Assembly (NCBI GenBank): GCA_013177805.1
Contig: JABLXU010000003.1
Location: 123,564-187,563 of the forward strand
From: Candidatus Omnitrophota bacterium
GTDB taxonomy: Bacteria; Hinthialibacterota; Hinthialibacteria; Hinthialibacterales; Hinthialibacteraceae
Direction of reading: 5' to 3'
Length of the DNA stretch: 64,000 nt
Shown here: piece by piece, positions 33,970-42,488 of the stretch
Position numbering within the stretch: position 1 is the stretch's first letter
Layout: each line of letters starts with the position of its first letter
Made by a program: the position numbers and the translations under genes
The notes under the pieces: generated by a model
Told to the model about the DNA's origin: nothing
What the model saw: the letters and a program-made list of their open reading frames with translations, nothing else
The model's database searches: none

Positions 33970-34956
33970 ATGCCAGCCCGGATTTACATCACCCGCCCCT
34001 TGCCGGCCGGCGTAGCAGAACATTTGCGTGAGGCAGGGATGGAAGTGGAGATCTATCCCAAGGATCAGGTGATTCCCCAGGACGTCCTGCTTCGCGCCGT
34101 GGAAGAATGTGACGGATTGCTTTGCCTTCTGACCGACATGATCGGCCGGGAGGTCCTGGCCCGGGCCGGCCGGCTCCGGATCATCGCCAATTACGCGGTG
34201 GGATATAACAATATTGACGTGGAAGAAGCCACCCGCCGTGGCATCGCGGTTACCAACACCCCCGGCGTGTTGACCGATGCCACCGCGGACCTGGCCTGGG
34301 CGTTGTTGTTTGCCGCGGCCCGCCGGGTGGTGGAAGCCGAACGGTATCTCCGCGAGGGCCGTTTTCAAGGCTGGGGGCCGCAATTGTTTTTAGGGCAGGA
34401 GATCACCGGCCGCACGTTGGGAGTGGTCGGATTGGGACGGATTGGCCAGGCGTTCGCATCCCGGGCCTCCGCGTTCCGCATGAAAATTCTATATAATTCG
34501 CTAGAGGCGGATCCGGAATTCGAAGGGGCTTACCCATACGGGGCCAGCCGGGTGGATCTGGATACGCTGCTCCAGCAGAGCGATTTCGTCAGTCTGCATG
34601 TGCCGTTGACATCCGAAACGCACCATCTGATCGGCCGGCGGGAATTGCGCCTCATGCGGCCCCACGCGGTTTTGATCAACACCGCCCGGGGTCCCGTGGT
34701 GGACGAAGCGGCCCTTGCCCAGGCTTTGCGGGAAGGGTGGATTTGGAGCGCGGGTCTGGACGTGTACGAAAACGAGCCGGCGGTCCATCCCGGACTGTTG
34801 ACTTTGCCCAACGTGGTTCTATTGCCTCACGTGGGCAGCGCCACGTTCGCCACGCGCTTGCGCATGGGATTGATGGCCGCCGGCAATCTGATCGCCTATT
34901 TCCAGGGCCGCCGCCCCCCCAACCTGGTGAACGGCGGGGTCTGGAAAAACGGTTGA
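33970..34956 (+). CDS. D-2-hydroxyacid dehydrogenase (glyoxylate/hydroxypyruvate reductase-like)
   Basis: 328 residues with GGGAGG just before the ATG. The NAD-binding motif is TLGVVGLGRIGQAFASRA, with catalytic Arg in NTARGPVVDEAAL, catalytic Glu in DVYENEPAVHPGL and His in LLPHVGSAT. These make it a D-isomer-specific 2-hydroxyacid dehydrogenase, most like GyaR/GhrB glyoxylate reductases, which reduce glyoxylate or hydroxypyruvate to glycolate or D-glycerate. The start MPARIYITRPLPAGVAEHL is usual for that group. Exact substrate not determined by reading. Followed after 48 bases by the TPR protein. Confidence 0.88.
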   Translation: MPARIYITRPLPAGVAEHLREAGMEVEIYPKDQVIPQDVLLRAVEECDGLLCLLTDMIGREVLARAGRLRIIANYAVGYNNIDVEEATRRGIAVTNTPGVLTDATADLAWALLFAAARRVVEAERYLREGRFQGWGPQLFLGQEITGRTLGVVGLGRIGQAFASRASAFRMKILYNSLEADPEFEGAYPYGASRVDLDTLLQQSDFVSLHVPLTSETHHLIGRRELRLMRPHAVLINTARGPVVDEAALAQALREGWIWSAGLDVYENEPAVHPGLLTLPNVVLLPHVGSATFATRLRMGLMAAGNLIAYFQGRRPPNLVNGGVWKNG

Positions 34957-35004
34957 CCCGCCGTTAGACTACCTTGTAATCCATCGAGGAAAGGGCGTCC
35001 GGGT

Positions 35005-35568
35005 ATGGATCTGGTCCAAAAAGGAAAACAACTGGCGCAAGAGGGGAACTATGAAGAGGCCCTGGACGCGTTCCTGCTGGCCTTGGAAAACGATAAGGAA
35101 AACGCCGATATCCATTTTTACCTGGGGCTTTGTTACAGTTCCCTCGAAGAGTTCCGGTATGCCAAGTATCACTATCAAATGGCCTTGACCCTGAATCCGG
35201 AGCATCCCAAAACCAAAATGGTTTGGGATGGGCTCAAGGATGTCGTCCCTGAAAAACCGCCCGAAAGGCGGCTGACCCGGGCCGCCGCCGCCAAGGCGCG
35301 CCGGGCACACGAGGCCGAAGACTCCGGACCGGCGGAGACGGAAGCGCCGCCCTCCCGCGAAGAATCCCTTCCCCCCCGGCAGGAAGCCGGTTCCGGCGGA
35401 TTGGAAACCAAGTTCAAACTGACAGACGAAAAATGGGAACAAGCGTTTCCCTCCGATTCCCTGCGGGAGGAAGAAAAAAGCCCCCTGATCACCTTTCTCA
35501 TCATCCTGGTGGGAGCCGCCCTTCTCGTGGCGGCCGGGTATTTCATTTTCACAATTTTTTCCACCTGA
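35005..35568 (+). CDS. TPR protein with C-terminal membrane anchor
   Basis: 187 residues. Residues 1-75 hold two TPR units (VQKGKQLAQEGNYEEALDAFLLALENDKEN; IHFYLGLCYSSLEEFRYAKYHYQMALTLNPEHPKTKMV). A charged, Ala/Glu/Pro-rich linker (about 85-150) follows, and the C-terminus is a single membrane span (LITFLIILVGAALLVAAGYFIFTIF). Tail-anchored arrangement puts the TPRs in the cytoplasm, possibly as a scaffold for envelope machinery. No family name can be given. GAGGAAAGG is upstream of the ATG. Confidence 0.7.
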   Translation: MDLVQKGKQLAQEGNYEEALDAFLLALENDKENADIHFYLGLCYSSLEEFRYAKYHYQMALTLNPEHPKTKMVWDGLKDVVPEKPPERRLTRAAAAKARRAHEAEDSGPAETEAPPSREESLPPRQEAGSGGLETKFKLTDEKWEQAFPSDSLREEEKSPLITFLIILVGAALLVAAGYFIFTIFST

Positions 35569-36509
35569 ATCCACGGTCATTTTAATCTCTCCGTGTGTTC
35601 CCTTAATAATTTCGGATCCTTCCGAAAGCGTACTTTAGCCAAGCGTTGGGATCGGGAATCCCATCGACCCGGATCGAGAGCGCTACCTCTATTTCCCACT
35701 CCTTCTGGTAAAGAGCCGGCGTGAGGGAAAGCTTTATCCCAGCACAATGGCTCCCTGCATTTCCCTCTGCGAATCCATGGGAGTCTCCATCAGAAGGGTG
35801 TTTTAAGTCAGCCGGGGATTTCAACTTTAGATCAATGTCGTCGGCAAATATACCGGATTATTTTTTACCCCCTGCATGGGAATCCTCCCAAAGCCGCGGC
35901 CCATTCCAAGGACGAATAGCCAAGATTTATTACACTATAAAGAAATTTATCAGAACAAATAGAGTTGTCTCGATAGGAGTTCATTTAAGCCATGGGCATT
36001 TCTAATTCAAATTGAATCAAGGAATTAGATATTATGAAACCCCATACGGGCTTGGCAGAGACCCGGATTCCAAGAAAAGATGCGGGGCAACGGGTGATGA
36101 GGTGGCCGATGTGCAAAGACTTAGATTCCAACGGGAAATGGCTCTAAATCCGTTCATGAGAGGTTATTGGAAAACGCTCAAGATTTCAGAAGGGATGGAC
36201 GATATTAGAGAACAACCGCCAATGTTTTGGCCATTGAATGTAAACTTTTTTAGCGTTTTCAATCCAACTTACACATCAGAAAGGAGCAATCGGCCGGCAC
36301 GGAAATCCTACATAACCCATCGGCGCCCTTCAGGCGCCCTAGGCTGCCACCCTGGAGAGCATGGGCGGGTTCCTTGATGGACAACCGGGGCGGATATCCC
36401 CCACCTTTCGGGAGGGAAATCCCGGACCGGAACTAAACTGTCCGCGCTTCGCACACGTGGACGGGGAAGCCGGGTCCGTCTCATCCGGAAGAAAGATACT
36501 CCACTATTT
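35569..36509. other. Gap before the flagellin gene
   Basis: No solid gene. 35692-35729 is a degenerate palindromic repeat copy (TTTCCC ... GTGAGGGAAA). 35820-36290 is AT rich. A frame at 36012-36377 (121 codons, TTG start, no ribosome-binding site, no recognisable family) is not accepted. A small hairpin GGCGCC-CTTCA-GGCGCC lies near 36322-36338. The flagellin promoter must lie here or in the leader, but I found neither a sigma-28 nor a sigma-54 match good enough to report. Confidence 0.4.
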
Positions 36510-36588
36510 AATCGCACCCCATGCGGTCTGAATCGCACCCACGGACCGCTTTATCCGGCAGGGATGCCGGATGCGATTTTCAAGGAGG
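36510..36588 (+). promoter_or_regulatory. Structured flagellin leader with candidate CsrA-type binding sites
   Basis: ATCCGGCA (36553-36560), loop GGGA (36561-36564), TGCCGGAT (36565-36572) is a perfect 8-bp hairpin whose loop presents CAGGGATG, close to the CsrA/RsmA consensus CARGGAUGU. CAAGGAGG (36581-36588), the ribosome-binding site, is a second GGA-type site. AATCGCA occurs at 36510-36516 and 36531-36537, and TGCGATT at 36572-36578 can pair with either copy. In Bacillus subtilis CsrA controls hag through two sites, one of them over the ribosome-binding site; the same design is inferred here. Confidence 0.5.
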
Positions 36589-36595
36589 AAGAAGA

Positions 36596-39118
36596 ATGAG
36601 TATTTCCCGAGTTGCCAACAACATTTCAGCCATCAACGCGAACCGGAACCTGGACAAGACCGGCCGGGCGTTGCAAAAGTCGATCGAACGGCTGTCTTCG
36701 GGCCTGCGGATCAACCGCGCCAGCGACGACGCGGCGGGCATGGTGGTCGCCAACAACCTGCGCACTCAGGTGCAAGGATTGAACCAGGCGGTTACCAACG
36801 CCTCCGACGGCATCAACCTGGTGAACGTGGCGGAAGGGGCCTTGGAAGAGACCACCGTCCGCCTCAACCGCATCCGGCAGTTGGCCATCCAGGCCGCTAA
36901 CACGGCGGTCAACGACCTCAAGGCGCGGCGGGCGATCCAGGACGAAATTTTCCAGAGTATTGACGAGGTCACTCGAATCGCCAATACCACCCAGTTCGCG
37001 AGCAACTACCTGCTCAACGGTGATTTCTCGATCCAGTCGTACATGATCGCAGGGCAGGAAGACATCGGTGTCCGGGTGGACGCCTCCCCCGTGGCCAGCA
37101 CCCTGGCCAGCGGCAAGTCGTTTTTGAACATTGTCAAGGTCCGGGATGGCAGCAATCAGATCATCGCCGGCGATGCCAAAGGCTCTCCCCAGGTCCTCAA
37201 CACCGGACTCATGAACCAGAAGGACGTGGCGGTGACCATGGCGCATTTCGGAGATAATCCGCTGTTCAACACCGGCGCGATCGCCGGAGGGGATAATCTG
37301 GCCGGTTCGTTCTTCAACGGCGTCAGTGTGGCCGCCGGTGACACGATGATTTTCACCGGAGTTTTGGCCGATGGCGTGACCCGGTACACCGGGGCTTTCA
37401 GTATCGGCGCGGGCGAAACGATAAACGCCTTGGTGACGGCTATCCAAGACGCCATTAATAATGCCGAAAAGGCCTTGTTCGGCGTAAATGACGTGGCCGA
37501 CGTGCCCGAGGCCTACCACACCACGGTGGCCTTCGGCGCGGACGCCAATCTGGGCCGCCTGGTTTTCGAGAGCCAGGGGAACTACATCAACCGGTCCAGC
37601 ATCGATCTCTCCCTGGTACGGGGTGATTTCATTGTCACGCAAGCCAAAGGCGTGACCCGCTCGGGAGCGATCGGAGTGGATTCCATACTCACCGGCGGTG
37701 GCCAAGTGGGCAACTCCATCACGGCCATCACCGGATCCACCTTCGGTGTGGGGCAGTTCGACATCGTGGTTCAGGATGTCCAGGTGGCCCAACAACGGCT
37801 GGTGGAAAGCACCATCGCCTTCCGTGACGCCAACGGCTCGGTCATCAACCGGACAGTCTCCATCGACAGCACGGGCAGCACCCGGTCCCTGGTCGTCAAC
37901 GGTTCCTTCGTGGGCGGCATTTACACCGGCGGCACTACGCTCTTGGACGGGGATACCATCACCCTGCGGGGCACCAATGCGGACGGTACGACCTTCGAAG
38001 GCACCTATACCCTGGACAGCACTGCCGATGATACCGTCCTGAACGACTTTACTTTCGCTTCCATTTCCGGTCTGATTCGGGAACTCAACTACCGCACCCG
38101 CGATTATGGCGGAGCCGGTCCGGTGGCGGACGGGGTTCAAACGCGGTTCGAAGACGCCCTGTTTACCTTCACCTCCTCGGGGGTATTGCAACTGGTGGAC
38201 GACATCGGCCGTTCGAACTCGCAGACCTCGTTTACCTTGACGTTCCAACGCGATCCCACCGATACCACGCGGCCGAACTTCACCCTTCAGGATAAGGCGG
38301 TGCTGACCCGCGAGGGATTCGCGGAATCCGCCACCTTCTCCATCAACGGAGGGGAGGAAGTCCGCGCCGAAGCCGGGGATGTAATCACCCTGTTCGGCAA
38401 AAAGTCAACGATCGAGGGCGTGCCCCAGCCGCAAATGACCTTCCGCGTGGGCAGCGGTTTCTCGATCGGCATTGACAAGTTGGAGGCGACTCCCTCGCTG
38501 TTCAAAGGGACGCTGAACGGCGGCCCGTCGGTGGAATTCATGAACGGCGACCAGGATGTGGTCTTTGTGGACGGCACCAGCGGCGGCGATAAGGGCGTGG
38601 CGCGTTTCGTGACCATCGATTTCGATAACATCGTGGACGTCACCGCGCGCAAGGACGGCCTGCCCGACACGGGCCGGACGATCATCATCTCCACGGTAAA
38701 CTCGTCCCTCAACTTCCATGTCGGCGCGCAGGCCTATCAGGCCTTCCGGGCCAGCATCGGCGATCTGTCCGCGGAAAATCTGGGCTTTGGACGGGGCAGC
38801 GGGATGACGATTTCCGACATTGACGTCACGACCACCGAAGGGGCCAACCTGGCTATCAAGATCGTGGACGAGGCCCTCAACCAGGTGAACAAGACCCGCT
38901 CTATCCTCGGAGCGGTCACCAACCGGCTCGAGGCGACCATCTCCAACTTGAGCGTCTCTTCGGAAAACCTGACGGCGTCGGAATCCCGGATCCGCGACAC
39001 CGATATCGCCCGGGAATCGAGTGAGTTCACCAAGAACCAAGTCTTGATCCAGGCCGGTATCTCGGTCCTGGCGCAAGCGAACTTCCAGAGCCAGGGCTTC
39101 CTGTCGCTCTTGGGGTAA
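36596..39118 (+). CDS. fliC: Large flagellin
   Basis: 840 residues from the ATG at 36596, with AAGGAGG eight bases upstream (the longer in-frame start at 36521 is not needed). N-terminal flagellin domain (MSISRVANNISAINANRNLDKTGRALQKSIERLSSGLRINRASDDAAG, then LRTQVQGLNQAVTNASDGINLVNVAEGALEE) and C-terminal domain (NLAIKIVDEALNQVNKTRSILGAVTNRLE, then ESRIRDTDIARESSEFTKNQVLIQAG) are complete. Between them about 600 residues of variable surface-exposed D2/D3 material, Gly/Thr/Asp rich with beta-type repeats, make it about twice the usual 275-500 residues. It forms the filament and is the first gene of the flagellin-flaG-fliD-fliS block. A hairpin follows 27 bases after the stop. Confidence 0.95.
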   Translation: MSISRVANNISAINANRNLDKTGRALQKSIERLSSGLRINRASDDAAGMVVANNLRTQVQGLNQAVTNASDGINLVNVAEGALEETTVRLNRIRQLAIQAANTAVNDLKARRAIQDEIFQSIDEVTRIANTTQFASNYLLNGDFSIQSYMIAGQEDIGVRVDASPVASTLASGKSFLNIVKVRDGSNQIIAGDAKGSPQVLNTGLMNQKDVAVTMAHFGDNPLFNTGAIAGGDNLAGSFFNGVSVAAGDTMIFTGVLADGVTRYTGAFSIGAGETINALVTAIQDAINNAEKALFGVNDVADVPEAYHTTVAFGADANLGRLVFESQGNYINRSSIDLSLVRGDFIVTQAKGVTRSGAIGVDSILTGGGQVGNSITAITGSTFGVGQFDIVVQDVQVAQQRLVESTIAFRDANGSVINRTVSIDSTGSTRSLVVNGSFVGGIYTGGTTLLDGDTITLRGTNADGTTFEGTYTLDSTADDTVLNDFTFASISGLIRELNYRTRDYGGAGPVADGVQTRFEDALFTFTSSGVLQLVDDIGRSNSQTSFTLTFQRDPTDTTRPNFTLQDKAVLTREGFAESATFSINGGEEVRAEAGDVITLFGKKSTIEGVPQPQMTFRVGSGFSIGIDKLEATPSLFKGTLNGGPSVEFMNGDQDVVFVDGTSGGDKGVARFVTIDFDNIVDVTARKDGLPDTGRTIIISTVNSSLNFHVGAQAYQAFRASIGDLSAENLGFGRGSGMTISDIDVTTTEGANLAIKIVDEALNQVNKTRSILGAVTNRLEATISNLSVSSENLTASESRIRDTDIARESSEFTKNQVLIQAGISVLAQANFQSQGFLSLLG

Positions 39119-39144
39119 TCGCCCGTTTCCTGATGGTTTGATGG

Positions 39145-39180
39145 ATTCCGGGGAGCGGGATCGGTTCCCCTCCCCGGAAT
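39145..39180 (+). terminator. Hairpin after the flagellin gene
   Basis: ATTCCGGGGAG (39145-39155), 14-base loop, CTCCCCGGAAT (39170-39180), perfect stem of 11 bp. There is no T run, so it may protect the 3' end of an abundant mRNA or weaken transcription into flaG rather than terminate fully. Confidence 0.5.
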
Positions 39181-39280
39181 TCCAGAATGGCAACCGGCCT
39201 GCGAGAGGATGGAGATGATTTGACTGGCGGTTTTCTCGTGGTTCCTTTTCTGCTCGGAGGGCTGGAAAGGACGTAAGGAT

Positions 39281-39589
39281 ATGAGCGAGATTGGAATGCC
39301 CGACGTATCCATGAATCCGGCTCCCGTTCCAGGTGATCAACGGACGGCCGGGGAGAGCCCGTCGACGCCAGCGGAACCCGCGTCCGAAGCGGCGGAACCG
39401 GAAACCTTGCCTCCCATACCCGCGTATCGGCTGCGTTTCCGGCTTGATCAGGCTTCGGGGCGGGTGGCGGTGACGGTTATCAACAAAGAGACCCAGGAGA
39501 TCATCCGGGAGATCCCTCCCGAAGAATTGCTGGAAATTGCCCAGAAATTGCACAAATACTGTGGGATCTTGTTTGACGAAACAAGGTAA
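39281..39589 (+). CDS. flaG: FlaG family protein
   Basis: 102 residues. The first 45 are Pro/Ala/Glu rich and disordered-looking. The end (YRLRFRLDQASGRVAVTVINKETQEIIREIPPEELLEIAQKLHKYCGILFDE) is the FlaG domain with its signature IREIPPEE. FlaG proteins affect filament length in several bacteria and sit next to fliD. AAGGA stands four bases before the ATG. Confidence 0.88.
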   Translation: MSEIGMPDVSMNPAPVPGDQRTAGESPSTPAEPASEAAEPETLPPIPAYRLRFRLDQASGRVAVTVINKETQEIIREIPPEELLEIAQKLHKYCGILFDETR

Positions 39590-39598
39590 TGCGAAACC

Positions 39599-39645
39599 TC
39601 CTCCCACATTCCTTCTTCCTTGGGGAGAGGAGTAGGGGGAGGGTT
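39599..39645 (+). repeat. Dispersed palindromic repeat, copy 5 (variant)
   Basis: CTCCTCCC ... CCTTGGGGAGAGGAG, then TAGGGGGAGGG, in the same orientation as copies 1, 2 and 4 but with a longer, imperfect loop. It is about 10 bases after flaG. Confidence 0.5.
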
Positions 39646-39721
39646 TGTAAGGGCCGATTTGATGTCTGCCCTCATCCCAGAGTCAATAAAATCGTTTTAA
39701 CCTTATTCGGTACTCAATTTT

Positions 39722-39960
39722 TCAGATGCAATATAAGTTTACCGTTTCCTTGTTAGGCCACTGTGAGTCCGGCGGTTTTGGCCTGAGGATTGCAAACCTG
39801 TCCTCCGAGGAGAGGATTGTTACCTGGTCCCCGCCCCAAGACACGAATACGAGAAGGTGAGTAACAGCCACCCCGCAAGGAGTGGGAGGGGAAAATTCTG
39901 CCGGGAATCCGGTGCGATCTTTGCCGGGTTCCCAGGCCGTACCGGAGGGCCGGAGGCCAT
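39722..39960 (+). promoter_or_regulatory. Highly structured stretch upstream of fliD
   Basis: GGGAATCCGG (39903-39912), 11-base loop, CCGGGTTCCC (39924-39933 approx.) makes a 10-bp stem with one G-U pair. CCAC...CCGCAAGGA...GTGG (39869-39886 approx.) presents a GGA in a loop. Another small stem, TCCTC-CGA-GGAGA, lies near 39801. The sequence lacks an ORF and the purpose is unknown; it precedes the fliD promoter candidate. Confidence 0.3.
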
Positions 39961-39978
39961 TCGCCAAGGAGTAAAAAT

Positions 39979-40005
39979 TCAACCTCCCGTTCGCCGGACC
40001 GATAA
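39979..40005 (+). promoter_or_regulatory. Sigma-28 (FliA)-type promoter candidate for fliD
   Basis: TCAA (39979-39982), exactly 15 bases, ACCGATAA (39998-40005), 10 of 12 matches to TAAA-N15-GCCGATAA. It lies about 100 bases before the fliD ATG, as expected for a late flagellar gene. Confidence 0.5.
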
Positions 40006-40104
40006 TAAGGCCGAGGAAACATACATGCCCTGGATTGAGTATCGTGTTTTGGGGTTGCACACACCCATCCCGTCCGGTTCGCGGCCGGGCAGAGGAAGAG
40101 GACG

Positions 40105-42453
40105 ATGAGCAATTTCGCGATCGAAGGATTGATATCGGGCTTCAACACCACTGAATTGATCAATGCCATCCTGGATATGCAGGTGCGGGGGCCGGTCAGC
40201 CAGATCAAAACCCGGGTTGAGCAAGAAACCAGCAAACTCACCGCGCTGCAATCCGTCAACGCCAACCTGCTGGGCCTTTCCATTGCCGCCCAGAGTTTGT
40301 CGTCCCCCGGCTTATTCCAGGCCAAACGAATCGATAGTTCCAACCCTGGCGTGGTCACCGCCACCGTGAGCAACAGCGCGGCGGCCGGCAGCTTCAATAT
40401 CCGGGTGGACAACCTCGCCCAAGCCGATCAGATCTCTTCCGATATATTCACCAGCGGCACGGATGCCCTGGAGATGGAAGGGATGTTCATCCTGAACGGG
40501 CGGACCCTTTCGGTCTCCCAGAACGATTCGCTAACCAACTTGGCTTCGAAGATCAACGGGGCCAACGCCGGTGTGCGCGCCTCGGTGGTGCAAATCGCTC
40601 CCAATCAGAACAAACTGATCCTCAGCGCGCTCTCGACGGGGGTGAATCGCATTGAATTGCGGGAAGTGGGCACTTCCGGCCTGTTGGGCCAGCTGGGTTT
40701 GATCACCGCCGGCACCGGAGATGTCCGTTACGACTATACGGTCAACGCCAACACGGAAGGGGCGGTAAGTGATAAGTTTGCCCCCGATTTTACCCGCACG
40801 TATACGGGACAGGCCTTTACCGTGCAGGACGCCGGCGGGCAACACACGCTCACGGTCACCCTGGACGGCGTGGACATGTCCCTGGAAGACATCGCCGGGG
40901 CCATCAACACACAATCCAACGCCCAGGGCGCGAACATCCGCGCCTCGGTGATCACCGACGGAGGCCATGAACGGTTGTTGATTACCAGCACGACGGGAAT
41001 TCCCAGCCGTTTTGATGATCCTGACAACGTGCTGTTCGGGCTGGGGGTCGTAAGCGGCATCCAGAGCGCCAGTTTTACCGCGTCCGATGTGCCCATCGGA
41101 ACCCTGCTGAACCTGGGCGGGACAACTTCCTACAACCTGGTGCTCGGCAATGGCGACGGTTCGCTCGTATTTGCCAATCCGGTTTCGATCGATCTGGATC
41201 AGGATTCCCTGGAAGATATCGTCCAAAAGATCAATGAAGAGGCGCTGGCCAGCGGTGTGGATATCACCGCGCGGGTGATCGCCGCGGACGGGCAATACCG
41301 GCTGGAATTGGCCAGCGCGTCGGGCCGTCCGGCCGTGATCTCCGATCCGGGCAATGTCCTGCAGACCCTCGGCGTGGTGGACCGGCGGTTTAAACATTAC
41401 GACCAACAGGGTGAAAATTCGCAGTTTGCCTTCAATGGCGTCCTCGTCAACCGCACGAGCAACCTGGTCACCGACTTGGTGGAAGGTGTTTCACTGGCGC
41501 TGGTGCAGGAAAGCACCCAGACCGTCACCCTTTCGGTGACCGAGGACAATTCTCATGTCTCCTCGGTGATCCAGGATTTCGTCGACGCGTACAACTCGAT
41601 GATTTCCTATCTGAACGAACAGACCTATTTCGATCCCCAAGGGAAGAACAACGGCGTGTTGTTCGGCAATCCCGTCATCCGGGATTTGAAAAACAGCCTG
41701 GCGGCGTCGATCAGCCGCAGTATTCCCAATCTGCCCGGGGTGAAACTGTCCGATCTGAATGATGGAAAGGGGGTCAACCTGGGGCGGATCCAAATCACCG
41801 ACCGGGCGGGCAACAGCGCGGTCATCGACCTGCGGGACGCCCGGACCGTCCAGGATGTGTTGGACCTCATCAACTTGGAAACAGGCATCCAGGTGAAGGC
41901 GGAAGCCGGCGCCGGCGGCGTGTCCATCAACCTGATCGATCAGACCGGCAAAACCGGCCTTTTTTCCGTCGAAGAGGTGGATGGGGGAAGCACGGCCCAG
42001 GACCTGGGGCTGGCGAAGCAGATCTACTCGAACGAGATCGCCGGATCGGCCATCTATGCCGGGGGCGCCGGCAGTCTGGCCGCGATCGGAATCTCTCTGA
42101 CCACTACCGGCTCGCTGACGTTCGATTCCAGCGCGTTGCAGAAAGCGCTGAATGAGGATCCCGGGCAAGTCCAAAACCTGATCCAAGCCGCCGCGGTGGG
42201 CTTCGCGGCCCAATTCCAAACCACGTTGAAACGCTTTACCGAATATGGAACCGGTTTGATGGACACCTCCACTAAGGCGGTTCAGAACAAGATTGATTTA
42301 TTCAACAAGCAGATTCAGCGGTATGAAGAACGGTCGGAACTGTTGGCGGCCACCTTGCGGAAAAAGTTCACGGCGCTGGAAGTCACGTTATCCCAGTCGC
42401 AACAGATGAGCCAATATTTAAGTCAAAAGTTAGGCATCCAAGGCTCCGAATAA
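40105..42453 (+). CDS. fliD: Flagellar hook-associated protein 2 (filament cap)
   Basis: 782 residues, long for FliD (usually 450-700). The N-terminal domain (MSNFAIEGLISGFNTTELINAILDMQVRGPVSQIK, then AQSLSSPGLFQAKRIDSSNPGVVTATVSNSAAAGSFNIRVDNLAQAD) and C-terminal coiled coil (FAAQFQTTLKRFTEYGTGLMDTSTKAVQNKIDLFNKQIQRYEERSELLAATLRKKFTALEVTLSQSQ) are intact. The central region holds several flagellin-hook IN (FHIPEP-type) domains (such as TLNVSQNDSLTNLASKINGANAGVRAS) and a middle VQDVLDLINLETGIQV unit. It caps the growing filament. GAGGAAGAGG precedes the ATG, and fliS follows 35 bases later. Confidence 0.93.
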   Translation: MSNFAIEGLISGFNTTELINAILDMQVRGPVSQIKTRVEQETSKLTALQSVNANLLGLSIAAQSLSSPGLFQAKRIDSSNPGVVTATVSNSAAAGSFNIRVDNLAQADQISSDIFTSGTDALEMEGMFILNGRTLSVSQNDSLTNLASKINGANAGVRASVVQIAPNQNKLILSALSTGVNRIELREVGTSGLLGQLGLITAGTGDVRYDYTVNANTEGAVSDKFAPDFTRTYTGQAFTVQDAGGQHTLTVTLDGVDMSLEDIAGAINTQSNAQGANIRASVITDGGHERLLITSTTGIPSRFDDPDNVLFGLGVVSGIQSASFTASDVPIGTLLNLGGTTSYNLVLGNGDGSLVFANPVSIDLDQDSLEDIVQKINEEALASGVDITARVIAADGQYRLELASASGRPAVISDPGNVLQTLGVVDRRFKHYDQQGENSQFAFNGVLVNRTSNLVTDLVEGVSLALVQESTQTVTLSVTEDNSHVSSVIQDFVDAYNSMISYLNEQTYFDPQGKNNGVLFGNPVIRDLKNSLAASISRSIPNLPGVKLSDLNDGKGVNLGRIQITDRAGNSAVIDLRDARTVQDVLDLINLETGIQVKAEAGAGGVSINLIDQTGKTGLFSVEEVDGGSTAQDLGLAKQIYSNEIAGSAIYAGGAGSLAAIGISLTTTGSLTFDSSALQKALNEDPGQVQNLIQAAAVGFAAQFQTTLKRFTEYGTGLMDTSTKAVQNKIDLFNKQIQRYEERSELLAATLRKKFTALEVTLSQSQQMSQYLSQKLGIQGSE

Positions 42454-42488
42454 GCCGTGATGCTCTTGGCGGAAAGAGGAGAGTTTGC

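Noticed and set aside
36012..36377. 121-codon frame before flagellin
   Set aside because: TTG start, no ribosome-binding site, ends in shadow-like Arg/Pro text; no recognisable family.
36626..38248. 540-codon minus-strand frame opposite the flagellin gene
   Set aside because: Antisense shadow of fliC; His/Gly/Asp-rich composition typical of reversed frames, no family, no ribosome-binding site.
39755..39932. Cobalamin-riboswitch-like pieces (GCCACTGTGAGTCCGGC; GGGAATCCGGTG)
   Set aside because: The pieces occur in the wrong order and no B12 box closes the structure. Probably chance within a structured leader.
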